Origin: PSRJ01 sp963825305
GTDB lineage: Bacteria; Acidobacteriota; Terriglobia; Bryobacterales; Bryobacteraceae
Length of the DNA stretch: 64,000 nucleotides
Assembly (NCBI GenBank): GCA_963825305.1
Contig: CAWGTA010000001.1
Coordinates: 372,001-436,000 of the forward strand
Reading direction: 5' to 3'
The notes beneath the pieces are model-generated. The model was given only the letters and a program-made list of their open reading frames with translations, made no database searches and was not told where the DNA came from. The position numbers were made by a program, and so were the translations under genes. This document shows positions 8,196 to 16,512 of the stretch, in pieces. Each line of letters opens with the position of its first letter. Within the stretch, counting starts at the first letter, position 1.

Positions 8196-8435
8196 ATGAC
8201 CCGGTCGAAAATCGCCATCAGTTTGCCCAAGGACCAACTCTCGAGAGTCCACCGGGAAGTGCGAGCCGGACGAGCGGATTCGGTGTCGGGTTACATTGCC
8301 CGAGTCCTGGCGGAACATGAAAAGCGCGAGTCCCTCCGGGCACTGCTTCGCGATTTGATCGAACAATATGGTGAGCCGGGGGTAGAGGACGTCAAATGGG
8401 CAAGACGCGCGCTCGCAAAGCAACGGCAGGAATAA
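8196..8435 (+). CDS. Ribbon-helix-helix-like antitoxin (VapB-type)
   Basis: 79 residues when started at ATG 8196 (MTRSKIAISLPKDQLSRVHR); a longer frame from 8163 would begin inside the promoter. KIAISLPKDQLSRVHREVRAG is the short beta-strand plus helix of a MetJ/Arc-type ribbon-helix-helix, the usual DNA-binding and dimerisation part of type II antitoxins. The charged helical C-terminus (EKRESLRALLRDLIEQYGEP) would wrap the toxin. Its 3' end overlaps the PIN-domain toxin gene by 40 bases, so the two are translationally coupled and probably autoregulated. Confidence 0.75.
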   Translation: MTRSKIAISLPKDQLSRVHREVRAGRADSVSGYIARVLAEHEKRESLRALLRDLIEQYGEPGVEDVKWARRALAKQRQE

Positions 8436-8800
8436 CGCTGGATACCGGCGCGCTCATCGCCCTGGATCGCGGCAACAAGCGCATGATTGCCCTGCTTCAT
8501 CGGGCGTTAGCGCAAGGCTTTGCCTTTCGAGTGCCTTCGGGCGTGCTGGGGCAGGCCTGGCGCGATGGTCGTGTTCAGGTTACATTAAGGCGATTCTTGC
8601 GAAGCGAGGAAGTTGAGATCATTCCTCTTGACGAGCAACTTGCCCGTGCCTGCGGAGAGCTGTGCGGCGCCACCAATACGTCGGATATTATCGACGCGTC
8701 GGTGGTGATCCTCGCCAGGGAGCGGCAAGACCACATCGTGACCAGCGACCCGTATGACCTGCGGCGCCTGGATCCGGCAGCGCAAATCATCGCTATATGA
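8396..8800 (+). CDS. PIN-domain toxin (VapC-type ribonuclease)
   Basis: 134 residues. The N-terminal strand GITLDTGALIALDRG carries the first conserved acid of the PIN fold (Asp near residue 16). NTSDIIDASVVILARE supplies the mid-domain acid and HIVTSDPYDLRRL the closing T/S-D motif. These acids coordinate Mg2+ in VapC-like endoribonucleases, which cleave tRNA or other RNAs. The gene starts inside the antitoxin gene. The N-terminus is Lys/Arg-rich (MGKTRARKATA); an internal start may be used. Confidence 0.8.
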   Translation: MGKTRARKATAGITLDTGALIALDRGNKRMIALLHRALAQGFAFRVPSGVLGQAWRDGRVQVTLRRFLRSEEVEIIPLDEQLARACGELCGATNTSDIIDASVVILARERQDHIVTSDPYDLRRLDPAAQIIAI

Positions 8801-8915
8801 ACTTCGCATGGGGGATTCCGGCCGCCTTCGAACGGATCGGCATCTCGGAAGTGAATCCAAGTTGGCGAAAAGTCGCCATCGCGGACACGCTTCCCGTCGG
8901 GACGTCGGGCGACAG

Positions 8916-9272
8916 CTATCGGAGCACTCCGCCTGGCGTGAATCGGAGAGCTAGCAAGCCCTGATTCGGATCCTTCTCGAACTCGGCGATCCGAACGGCA
9001 TTCTGCCGAAGTAGCATCTCGATTGTGTGAAATGGGAAATCACATTCTTCAAGGTGAACCACTTTCGGCGGCCATCCCGCCTGAAGGCTCATCGCTGCGA
9101 AGTCTGCATCGGTTGTGACGATTGTGTGAAGGTCTTTTGCGGCCCACTCCCAGATGGCTTTGTCTGAAGCCTGCTTCAGGCCGACATCTCGAACGTGGAC
9201 GAGGTCTCCGAACAAAGACGAGAGGCGTGGGACGAGGCGTGGTGAGAGGTTTTCGTCCAGGAGGAAGCTCAC
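8916..9272 (-). CDS. DUF5615 PIN-like toxin
   Basis: 118 residues. The opening MSFLLDENLSPRLVPRLSSL and the later HTIVTTDADFAAMSLQAGWP are the two acidic motifs of DUF5615, a Mut7-C-like relative of the PIN nucleases. It overlaps by 4 bases (ATGA) the upstream DUF433 gene, the standard partner in this toxin-antitoxin type. RNA cleavage is the presumed activity. The module points toward the VapBC-like pair, with 115 bases between them that hold no recognisable gene or clear terminator. Confidence 0.82.
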   Translation of the reverse strand: MSFLLDENLSPRLVPRLSSLFGDLVHVRDVGLKQASDKAIWEWAAKDLHTIVTTDADFAAMSLQAGWPPKVVHLEECDFPFHTIEMLLRQNAVRIAEFEKDPNQGLLALRFTPGGVLR

Positions 9273-9490
9273 CCGGTCTTGGTCCGGCGGCCGGTCTCAG
9301 CGGCGAACTGGTAAACGGCCGGGAAGTCGTCTTTCTCGAGATCCGGGTGTTCCTCGAGAATTTGCGCTTCAGTCATCCCTGCGCCAAGCCAGCCAAGCAC
9401 GTCCCAAACCGTGATCCGCAAGCCCCGGATACATGGCTTTCCGCCACGTTTGCCCGGTTCCACCGTAATTCTTCCGATCGCCGCCGGCAT
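9269..9490 (-). CDS. DUF433 antitoxin
   Basis: 73 residues. ITVEPGKRGGKPCIRGLRIT followed by VWDVLGWLGAGMTEAQILEEHPDLEKDD is a textbook DUF433 sequence, a small winged-helix-like domain that acts as antitoxin to DUF5615 toxins. The stop overlaps the toxin start (ATGA). Full length for the family. Upstream, 9491-9694 holds no supported gene. Confidence 0.85.
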   Translation of the reverse strand: MPAAIGRITVEPGKRGGKPCIRGLRITVWDVLGWLGAGMTEAQILEEHPDLEKDDFPAVYQFAAETGRRTKTG

Positions 9491-9694
9491 GCGTACCTAG
9501 TATGCCACGCCTGCTAGGGCATTGCGCACCGACCGATAAGCCGCCGCGCAACGGCGCAGGATGGCGTCACTCTGACGCGAAGTCATACCGCTAAATGACC
9601 ACTCGAAACTCCGGGCCGGTGATCGGCGATCCGTGGAGACGATGGCGTTGGGTCTGAAGTTAACGCTCAGGGGGCATGGTCCGCCCCACACAGC

Positions 9695-10171
9695 TCACAG
9701 AAACCCGATCGCCCGCCCCGCCAATCCCACGCCAAACCACAAAAACAGCGACAGCACTCCCGCCACTTTATCCAACCCTGGTGAAGCGCCGTCATTCAAC
9801 GTGACCTTGCGGAAAAGCGTGAACTGGAAAACGATCGCCAGAAACAGCAACAGCATCTTCACATGGAACGACGGGCTGCCGAACAGCTTCATCGGCTCGC
9901 CGAAAAAGAGAAGCACGCCCGAAGCCAGGATCGTCACCAGGCCAATCCACGTCCAAGCGGTCAGGTCCTTAGCCAGTTCCGATACCGGCTGTTTGCGCAT
10001 GCCGAACCCGAACAGGCGCAGGTCCAGCACCATAAGCGCGCCCAGCAGCACGGTGAGCCCCAGCAGGTGAATCATCTCAATGATGGCGAACTGCCACGTG
10101 GACGAGCGGATCTCCAGGCTTAACCAGGAGGCATCGGCCCAGCGAAAAATCGGCAAGAGAATCGGGAACAT
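9695..10171 (-). CDS. DUF6644-like integral membrane protein (copy 2)
   Basis: About 158 residues from ATG at 10171 (MFPILLPIFRWADASWLSLE); the longer frame to 10297 overlaps the preceding gene and lacks a ribosome site. AGGTGA, which partly overlaps the stop codon of the upstream gene, serves as Shine-Dalgarno. Four membrane helices; IIEMIHLLGLTVLLGALMVL then DLRLFG repeats the signature of copy 1 at 636. A conserved His lies in the first helix and GRAIGF closes the protein. Function unknown; partner of copy 3. Confidence 0.7.
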   Translation of the reverse strand: MFPILLPIFRWADASWLSLEIRSSTWQFAIIEMIHLLGLTVLLGALMVLDLRLFGFGMRKQPVSELAKDLTAWTWIGLVTILASGVLLFFGEPMKLFGSPSFHVKMLLLFLAIVFQFTLFRKVTLNDGASPGLDKVAGVLSLFLWFGVGLAGRAIGFL

Positions 10172-10182
10172 AACGCAATCAC

Positions 10183-10674
10183 CTAATGTCCGGCGTACGC
10201 AATGGCGCGGCCCATCACAATCACGCCCAACCAGAACGTCAACGAGACCCAGCCCGCCAGCTTGGCCCCAAACGGCATCGCGATGGCCTTGTCCCACCCG
10301 GCCACCGTCGGGAGAGTGAACCGGTCAAAGCCCCAGGCATTCAAAGCCAGGAAAACCAGAAGGATGCATTTGATGAGGAAATACGTGCTGTGGTAGCACT
10401 TCAGCGGCTCCGACGCAAACAGCAGCAATCCGCTCAGAACGTTAATCCCAAACCCCTTCACCGCCATCGGTTGCAGTTTGCTGAAAACTTCCGACACCGG
10501 CCGGTCGCGCAACGTCCAGCCGAGCAGGCGCAAATCGAAGATCACAATGATGCCGACGGAAAAGGCCAGCGCGAGCAGATGGACCGTCTCGATGATCGGA
10601 AATGTCCACACCGACTCCCGGATTCCGGTGGAGAAAGCCGTGTCCTGGAACCATGTGCAAAATCTAAGAAGCAT
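10183..10674 (-). CDS. DUF6644-like integral membrane protein (copy 3)
   Basis: 163 residues, four transmembrane helices. It has the ES-x-W-x-F and IIETVHLLALAFSVGIIVIF-DLRLLG signature shared with copies 1 and 2, and a closing MGRAIAYAGH. It lies 11 bases upstream of copy 2 on the same strand, so the two may form a hetero-oligomer. Divergent from nrdJ across 265 bases. No enzymatic motif is visible. Confidence 0.7.
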   Translation of the reverse strand: MLLRFCTWFQDTAFSTGIRESVWTFPIIETVHLLALAFSVGIIVIFDLRLLGWTLRDRPVSEVFSKLQPMAVKGFGINVLSGLLLFASEPLKCYHSTYFLIKCILLVFLALNAWGFDRFTLPTVAGWDKAIAMPFGAKLAGWVSLTFWLGVIVMGRAIAYAGH

Positions 10675-10845
10675 TCTGGGGGAACCTCATTCGGCGTCGA
10701 CCTTCCGTTCTATCACAACCCGCACAGCCATTCCACCGCCCATCGGGGCTAGCCGGAAGCGTCAGTTGGGGGGAAGTAGAAAGGGCGTTGCCTTTGTGCT
10801 GCTGGTTACAGAAGGGTCTTGGAGGGGGCGTCCGTAACCTATACA

Positions 10846-10887
10846 CACTTCATATAGATAAAATCCTTGACGTTATACTAGATATGG
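10846..10887 (+). promoter_or_regulatory. Candidate paired NrdR boxes upstream of nrdJ
   Basis: Two imperfect matches to the NrdR box core CWATATATWGTG lie on the minus strand at 10846-10857 (CTATATGAAGTG, 10 of 12) and 10876-10887 (CCATATCTAGTA, 9 of 12). Their starts are 30 bases apart, close to the three-helical-turn spacing of known paired boxes. TTGACG at 10867-10872 between them could be the -35 element. NrdR is the ATP/dATP-sensing repressor of ribonucleotide reductase genes. Confidence 0.45.
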
Positions 10888-10939
10888 GGGCAATATTACG
10901 AGTACGCTCTTCCACAAAGGAGAGCCAGAGAGGATCCGA

Positions 10940-13765
10940 ATGGGCCAGCTTTCCGTCGATCTGAGTGCGAAAATAGAGGCGTTGAACGCCAAAACGACCC
11001 CCAAAACCCGTACCGGGATCGCCTTCCCGCGCTACTTCACTGCCAGGCTGGAGGCCGGCAAAACTCCCTACGATGAGATCCAATGGGAGACCCGAACCGC
11101 GTCCATTGGCAACGACAAGGGCGCTGTCATATTTGAGCAGCGCGACATGGAAGCGCCGGCCGACTGGTCCCAGACGGCTACCAACATCGTCGCCAGCAAA
11201 TATTTCTACGGAAAGCTCGGCTCCCCGGAGCGCGAGACCAGCGTGGCCCAGCTTGTCGAGCGCGTGGTGGACACCATCGCCGGCTGGGGGAAGAAGGACG
11301 GGTACTTCAAAACCCCTGACGACGCCGCGAATTTCCGCGCCGAGCTGGCGCACCTGATGCTCACCCAGAAGGCCTGCTTCAATTCCCCCGTGTGGTTCAA
11401 CGTGGGCGTCAAGGAAGCGCGGGGCTACGGCTGGATCTACGACGAGGCCGCCGATCGCATCGCCAAGCTGGAGTCCGGCGAGGTGCGGCCGCAATGCTCG
11501 GCCTGCTTCATTGTTTCCGTGAAGGACTCTCTCGAATCGATCCTCGACCTGGCCAAGACAGAGGGCATGCTGTTCAAATGGGGCTCGGGCACCGGCACCA
11601 ATCTTTCGCCCCTGCGCGAAGAATCGGCGGCGCTGGCGGGCGGCGGGACCGCCTCGGGGCCGTTGTCCTTCATGAAAGGCTTCGACGCCTTCGCCGGTGT
11701 GATTAAATCCGGCGGCAAGACGCGCCGCGCAGCCAAGATGGTGATCCTCAATGCCGAACACCCCGATGTCGAGCAGTTCATCTGGTGCAAGGCCAAGGAA
11801 GAGAAGAAAGCCTATACGCTGGTCGAGGCGGGCTACGATTCTTCGCTCGACGGCGACGCTTACAGCTCCATCTTTTTCCAGAACGCCAATAACTCGGTCC
11901 GCGCGACCGACGATTTCATGGAAGCGGTAGCGGGCGACGGCGAGTGGTGGACCAAGGCCGTGGGCAGCGGCCAGCCGGTGAAGCGATTTAAGGCGCGCGA
12001 CCTGATGTACCAGATTGCCGAAGCCACCTACCAGTGCGGCGACCCCGGCATGCAGTTCGATACCACCGTCAACCGCTGGCATCCCTGCAAGAACACCGCG
12101 CGCATCAACGCCTCCAACCCCTGCTCCGAATACATGTTCCTGGACGATTCGGCCTGCAATCTTTCGTCGTTGAACCTCATGAAATTCGTGGGCCCGGATG
12201 GCCAGTTCGATGTGGAAGCCTTCCGCCACGCCGTGGACACCATGATCCTGGCGCAGGAAATCATCGTCGATAACGCCAGCTACCCCACCCAGAAGATCGG
12301 CGAAAATTCGCACAACTTCCGCCCGCTGGGCCTGGGCTTCGCCAACCTGGGCGCGCTGCTGATGTCGATGGGCGTTCCCTATGACAGCGAACAGGGCCGC
12401 GATTTCGCAGGCGCCATCACGGCTGTCATGAGCGGCCAGGCTTATCTGACCAGTTCGCGCGTCGCCGGATCCACCGGCCCGTTCCCCGGCTACACGGTGA
12501 ACGAGCAGCCGTTCCTGGAAGTGATCCGCATGCACCGCGATGCCGCCGGGCGTTTGAATCGCAACAACCTGCCCACCGCTCTCTACCAGGGCGCGCAGCA
12601 GTGCTGGGACGATGCCTACGATTCCGGCCGCCGCTATGGATACCGCAACGCGCAGGTCACCGTGATCGCGCCCACCGGGACCATCGGCTTCATGATGGAT
12701 TGCGACACCACCGGGATCGAGCCCGACCTGGCGTTGATCAAGTACAAGAAACTGGTGGGCGGCGGCGTGATCAAGATCGTTAACAACACCGTGCCGCAGG
12801 CGCTAATCAAGCTGGGCTACTCGCCGGACCAGGTGGAGCAGATCGTGACCCACATCGATTCCACCGGCACGATTGAAGGCGCGCCCAACCTGAAGCCCGA
12901 GCACCTGGCGGTGTTCGATTGCAGTTTCCGGCCGCAGAACGGTACGCGCTCGATCCACTATATGGGCCATGTGCGGATGATGGCGGCGGTGCAGCCATTC
13001 ATTTCCGGCGCGATTTCCAAGACCATTAACATGCCCGAGGAGTGCACGGTGGAGGAGATCATGAATGCCTACACCGAGAGCTGGAAGCTGGGCCTGAAGG
13101 CCGTCGCCATTTACCGCGACAATTCCAAGAAGGTGCAGCCGCTCAGTTCCGGATCGGGCAAGGGTGAGAAGAAAGCTTCAACAGTTGCCGTGGCGCCGGT
13201 CGAGAAGGTAGTGGAAAAAGTGGTCTACCGGCCGGTGCGGCGCAAATTGCCGGATGAGCGGCGCTCCATCACACACAAGTTCGCCATCGGCGGCCACGAA
13301 GGCTACATCACGGTGGGGATGTATGACGACGGGTCGCCCGGCGAAATCTTCATCACGATGGCCAAGGAAGGCTCCACCATTTCGGGCCTGATGGATACCC
13401 TGGCCACGGCGATCAGCTTCAACCTGCAGTATGGCGTTCCCCTGAAATTCCTGGTCGACAAATTCGCGCACGTGCGATTTGAGCCTAGCGGCTGGACCGG
13501 GAACCAGCAGATCCCATATGCGAAGTCGATCATCGACTATATCTTCCGCTGGCTAGGCGCGAAGTTCCTGGGCCCCGAGTACGCCACCACGGACGCCGGC
13601 GAGACGACCAACCTCCGACCCACCGAACCCGACCCGCAACAGGCCCTGCCGTTCGCGGGTGTAGTAACCGATGCGCCCATGTGCGCCGAATGCGGCTCCA
13701 TCATGACGCGGAATGGGAGTTGCTACAAGTGCGGGAATTGCGGCGGGACGAGCGGGTGTAGCTAA
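10940..13765 (+). CDS. nrdJ: Adenosylcobalamin-dependent (class II) ribonucleoside-diphosphate reductase
   Basis: 941 residues. It reduces ribonucleotides to deoxyribonucleotides using a B12-derived thiyl radical. Visible features are the first redox Cys in PQCSACFIVSVKDSLESIL (about residue 190), the finger-loop motif NPCSE near 393 followed by CNLSSLNL, and VTVIAPTGTIGFMMDCDTTG. A TSCPD-like C-terminal domain (GGHEGYITVGMYDDGSPGE) follows a Lys/Val-rich linker. The tail has CAECG and CYKCGNCGG, the electron-relay or zinc cysteines. No class I (nrdAB) genes are in the window. No cobalamin riboswitch was recognised in the 265-base leader region; regulation by NrdR is suggested instead. A purine-rich AGAGGA precedes the ATG. 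Confidence 0.95.
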   Translation: MGQLSVDLSAKIEALNAKTTPKTRTGIAFPRYFTARLEAGKTPYDEIQWETRTASIGNDKGAVIFEQRDMEAPADWSQTATNIVASKYFYGKLGSPERETSVAQLVERVVDTIAGWGKKDGYFKTPDDAANFRAELAHLMLTQKACFNSPVWFNVGVKEARGYGWIYDEAADRIAKLESGEVRPQCSACFIVSVKDSLESILDLAKTEGMLFKWGSGTGTNLSPLREESAALAGGGTASGPLSFMKGFDAFAGVIKSGGKTRRAAKMVILNAEHPDVEQFIWCKAKEEKKAYTLVEAGYDSSLDGDAYSSIFFQNANNSVRATDDFMEAVAGDGEWWTKAVGSGQPVKRFKARDLMYQIAEATYQCGDPGMQFDTTVNRWHPCKNTARINASNPCSEYMFLDDSACNLSSLNLMKFVGPDGQFDVEAFRHAVDTMILAQEIIVDNASYPTQKIGENSHNFRPLGLGFANLGALLMSMGVPYDSEQGRDFAGAITAVMSGQAYLTSSRVAGSTGPFPGYTVNEQPFLEVIRMHRDAAGRLNRNNLPTALYQGAQQCWDDAYDSGRRYGYRNAQVTVIAPTGTIGFMMDCDTTGIEPDLALIKYKKLVGGGVIKIVNNTVPQALIKLGYSPDQVEQIVTHIDSTGTIEGAPNLKPEHLAVFDCSFRPQNGTRSIHYMGHVRMMAAVQPFISGAISKTINMPEECTVEEIMNAYTESWKLGLKAVAIYRDNSKKVQPLSSGSGKGEKKASTVAVAPVEKVVEKVVYRPVRRKLPDERRSITHKFAIGGHEGYITVGMYDDGSPGEIFITMAKEGSTISGLMDTLATAISFNLQYGVPLKFLVDKFAHVRFEPSGWTGNQQIPYAKSIIDYIFRWLGAKFLGPEYATTDAGETTNLRPTEPDPQQALPFAGVVTDAPMCAECGSIMTRNGSCYKCGNCGGTSGCS

Positions 13766-13861
13766 GGCGTATTTAGCTAGCTGACATCCGCCTTCGTCGG
13801 CTTCGCGGAATTGTGCACTTGGGGAGTGAATGTTTTCGTCTGACTCAGAGACCTCGATAGT

Positions 13862-14044
13862 TTGAGGGAACTCTGGGGACTCGCTCCGACCGGCAATAAA
13901 CCGCTGCTAATCTGGGTTGGAGCGGGAGCAAGCTCGTGGCTCGGCTATGAACGTTGGGACACGCTGGCCGGAGCGCATCCATTGATGGCGGACGCCTTAG
14001 GGCCAGACAGGCCACGCCAGGCCGGTCGGCGGCTGATATTATGA
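13862..14044 (+). pseudogene. Truncated SIR2-like domain (defence gene remnant)
   Basis: A 60-codon frame from TTG 13862 reads LRELWGLAPTGNKPLLIWVG, then AGASSWLGYERWDTLA. 'LLIWVGAGAS..LGY..W..LA' is the NAD-binding opening of SIR2-family NTPase/NADase proteins found in anti-phage systems. After about residue 36 the similarity stops and the frame ends at 14042-14044, so only the first strand-loop-helix remains. The intact proteins are several hundred residues. The remaining sequence runs directly into the cytochrome gene, implying a deletion that fused the remnant to the next locus. Confidence 0.4.
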
Positions 14045-14781
14045 AAACGGTTCGCTCCCAGTTCATGAAGCGCGTTCTCTTAATTTTCGCCACCTGTCTT
14101 GGCGTTGCCCAGGCCCACGACATCATTACTACGGCGATCACCTACGACCGCGAAATCTTCCGGATCATGCAGGCGCGTTGCTTTTCGTGCCACCACCAGG
14201 ATGGGTTGGCGTTCTCCCTGACCACCTATACCGAGGCTCGCCCGTGGGCCGAGGCTATTAAGGAAGAAGTGCTGGGCCGGACTATGCCGCCTTGGGGGGC
14301 CATCAAAGGCTTCGGAGACTTCCGCAACGACCAGGCGCTTACGCCGGAACAGATCGAATTGATCGAAAGCTGGGCCGACGGTGGTGTCCCGGAAGGTGAG
14401 CCGTCCGACTTGCCGCCAAAGAGTCCATGGACCGAAGCATCGGTCTTCAAGGCCCCACACGGCGCGGTTCCGATCACCGGCGATTTTACGTTGAGCGACG
14501 CATTCACACTCGACGGTTTGTACCCGACCAGCGTGCCCGAGAAGGCCTCCGCCAAGATTACCGCGGAGCTTCCCGATGGCACGGTGGAGCCGCTGCTGTG
14601 GCTGAAGGATTACCGCGCGAAGTTCGCGCATCCCTTTCTGCTACGGACACCGCTCGAGCTTCCCGCCGGCACCGTCATCCGTGGTGTGTCCGACGGCGTA
14701 ACTGTACTGTTACTTTCACCCGATCCTTCCGCCCCCGCGCAGACCGCTCAAACCCCGGCCACCACTGCTCCCGCGCGATGA
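14041..14781 (+). CDS. Exported mono-haem c-type cytochrome
   Basis: About 246 residues from ATG 14041; ATG 14065 (MKRVLLIFATCLGVAQA) is an equally good start. A Sec signal peptide precedes the mature His-Asp N-terminus. The single haem site is CFSCH near residue 45, with RTMPPWGAIKGFGDF supplying a plausible Met axial ligand, and LTPEQIELIESWADGGVPEG closing the domain. The C-terminal half is beta-rich. The layout resembles cytochrome domains in acidobacterial periplasmic redox proteins. It is first in a run of co-directional oxidoreductase genes and could accept their electrons; this is inference. Confidence 0.75.
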   Translation: MKTVRSQFMKRVLLIFATCLGVAQAHDIITTAITYDREIFRIMQARCFSCHHQDGLAFSLTTYTEARPWAEAIKEEVLGRTMPPWGAIKGFGDFRNDQALTPEQIELIESWADGGVPEGEPSDLPPKSPWTEASVFKAPHGAVPITGDFTLSDAFTLDGLYPTSVPEKASAKITAELPDGTVEPLLWLKDYRAKFAHPFLLRTPLELPAGTVIRGVSDGVTVLLLSPDPSAPAQTAQTPATTAPAR

Positions 14782-14882
14782 CTCCTACGAGTCACCCTGC
14801 TTAAGCCGGTGGGATGTATAATGCTTGAGGCCGCCGGGCCAAGGGAAAATCCAACAATCTGATTCAGAGGGGACGACTCACT

Positions 14883-15278
14883 ATGGTTCGTTTAGACGAC
14901 GCACGCCGCATCATCGCAGCGGCCGAAAAAAAGGCCAAGGAAATTGGACAGCCGATGAATATTGCCGTGGCGGATGAAGGCGGCAACCTCGTGTCCCACG
15001 TCCGTATGGATGGAGCGTGGATCGGCAGCATCGACATTTCGATCAAGAAGGCCTACACCTCGCGCGCCTTCGACATCGCTACCAAGGATTTGGCGACACA
15101 TTCCCAATCGGGCAATCAGTTTTTTGGAATCCACGCATCCAATGACGGCAAGATTATGATCTTCGCCGGCGGGATTCCATTGAAGCAAAACGGTAAGGTT
15201 GTGGGCGCGATCGGCGTGAGCGGCGGATCGGGCGACCAGGATCACGCTGTGGCGGAAGCTGGCGCCGCAGCGCTTTAG
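14883..15278 (+). CDS. GlcG/HbpS family protein (DUF336)
   Basis: 131 residues, full length. DARRIIAAAEKKAKEIGQPM then NIAVADEGGNLVSHVRMDGA is the family hallmark, and GGIPLKQNGKVVGAIGVSGG-SGDQDHAVAEAG the conserved C-terminus. Relatives (HbpS) bind haem or cobalamin or sit beside alcohol and glycolate oxidation genes, with uncertain roles. There is no signal peptide, so it is cytoplasmic. It lies 30 bases before fdhA with a Shine-Dalgarno (AAAAGGAG) in the gap, so the two are very probably co-transcribed. Confidence 0.88.
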   Translation: MVRLDDARRIIAAAEKKAKEIGQPMNIAVADEGGNLVSHVRMDGAWIGSIDISIKKAYTSRAFDIATKDLATHSQSGNQFFGIHASNDGKIMIFAGGIPLKQNGKVVGAIGVSGGSGDQDHAVAEAGAAAL

Positions 15279-15308
15279 TTTGACGCAAAGACAAAAAGGA
15301 GACCATCG

Positions 15309-16508
15309 ATGGCTAACAATCGCGGAGTTGTATATATGGGCCCCGGCAAAGTGGAGGTCCAATCGATCGATTATCCCAAGCTGCAGAGCCCGGCGGGGAA
15401 GAAACTAGATCACGCCGTAATCCTGAAGATCGTTTCGACGAACATCTGCGGGTCGGACCAACACATGGTTCGCGGACGGACCACAGCGCCGGCCGGCCTC
15501 GTGCTGGGTCACGAGATCACGGGCGAGATTTTGGAAAAGGGAAGTGACGTTGAATTCCTGAATATCGGTGACATCGTCACCGTGCCGTTCAATATCGCGT
15601 GTGGCCGCTGCCGCAACTGCCGCGAAGGCAAGACCGGCATCTGTCTCACGGTGAACCCGGCGAGGCCCGGCGCGGCTTACGGCTACGTGGACATGGGCGG
15701 CTGGGTGGGCGGCCAGGCGGAGTACGTGATGGTGCCGTACGCCGACTTCAACCTCATCAAGTTCCCGAACAAAGAAAAAGCCATGGCGAAGATCCGGGAT
15801 TTGACCATGCTTTCGGACATCTTTCCCACCGGCTATCATGGCGCGGTGACGGCCGGTGTGACTACCGGTTCGACCGTCTACATCGCCGGAGCAGGCCCGG
15901 TCGGCCTGGCTTCCGCGGCTTCGGCTCTTTTGTTGGGCGCCGCGGTGGTGATCGTGGGCGACATGATTGAAGAGCGGCTGACGCAGGCCAAGAGCTTTGG
16001 CTGCGAAACCATCGACCTCCGCAAGGATGCCTCCCTGGGCGATCAGATCGCGCAGATATTGGGCGTTCCGGAAGTGGATTCGGCCGTCGACTGCGTCGGT
16101 TTCGAAGCGCGCGGGCACGGGCACGATGCGGCTGTCGAGCGGCCGGCCACGGTGCTGAATTCCGTCATGACAATCACGCGCGCAGGCGGTTCGATCGGCA
16201 TCCCCGGTCTCTACGTCACCGACGATCCCGGCGGAGTGGACAGCGCTGCCAAGACGGGCAATCTCAGCATCCGCATCGGTCTCGGCTGGGCCAAGTCGCA
16301 CAACTTTACCACCGGCCAATGTCCCGTGCTGAAATACAATCGCTCACTGATGATGGCCATCCTGCACGATAAGGTGCAGATCGCCAAAGCAGTCAACGCG
16401 ACCGTTATTCCGCTCGACCAGGCGCCGCAAGGTTATAAGGATTTCGACAAGGGAGCGGCCAAGAAGTTCGTCATCGATCCGCATGGAGTGGTGGCGAAAG
16501 CGAAGTAA
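15309..16508 (+). CDS. fdhA: Glutathione-independent formaldehyde dehydrogenase (zinc ADH family)
   Basis: 399 residues, the size of the Pseudomonas putida enzyme. It oxidises formaldehyde to formate with tightly bound NAD+; close relatives act as dismutases. Catalytic zinc ligands are Cys47 (NICGSDQH), His68 (GHE) and a downstream Asp. Structural zinc ligands are Cys98, 101, 104 and 112 (CGRCRNCREGKTGIC). The Rossmann motif GAGPVG is at 194-199. The long insert DCVGFEARGHGHDAAVERPA distinguishes this group from ordinary alcohol dehydrogenases. The context of an aquaglyceroporin and a GMC dehydrogenase suggests use in alcohol or polyol oxidation rather than methylotrophy, which is not otherwise visible. 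Confidence 0.92.
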   Translation: MANNRGVVYMGPGKVEVQSIDYPKLQSPAGKKLDHAVILKIVSTNICGSDQHMVRGRTTAPAGLVLGHEITGEILEKGSDVEFLNIGDIVTVPFNIACGRCRNCREGKTGICLTVNPARPGAAYGYVDMGGWVGGQAEYVMVPYADFNLIKFPNKEKAMAKIRDLTMLSDIFPTGYHGAVTAGVTTGSTVYIAGAGPVGLASAASALLLGAAVVIVGDMIEERLTQAKSFGCETIDLRKDASLGDQIAQILGVPEVDSAVDCVGFEARGHGHDAAVERPATVLNSVMTITRAGGSIGIPGLYVTDDPGGVDSAAKTGNLSIRIGLGWAKSHNFTTGQCPVLKYNRSLMMAILHDKVQIAKAVNATVIPLDQAPQGYKDFDKGAAKKFVIDPHGVVAKAK

Positions 16509-16512
16509 GCAA

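Noticed and set aside
9497..9691. 64-codon minus-strand frame between the DUF433 and DUF6644 genes
   Set aside because: No ribosome site and no recognisable motif; treated as non-coding.
10675..10939. Cobalamin riboswitch upstream of the B12-dependent reductase
   Set aside because: No B12-box-like sequence was recognised; NrdR boxes fit better.
10850..12535. Long minus-strand open frame of 561 codons opposite nrdJ
   Set aside because: It is the antisense shadow of a highly GC-rich gene; composition is Gly/Arg/Ala/His-rich with no motif, while nrdJ is unmistakable.
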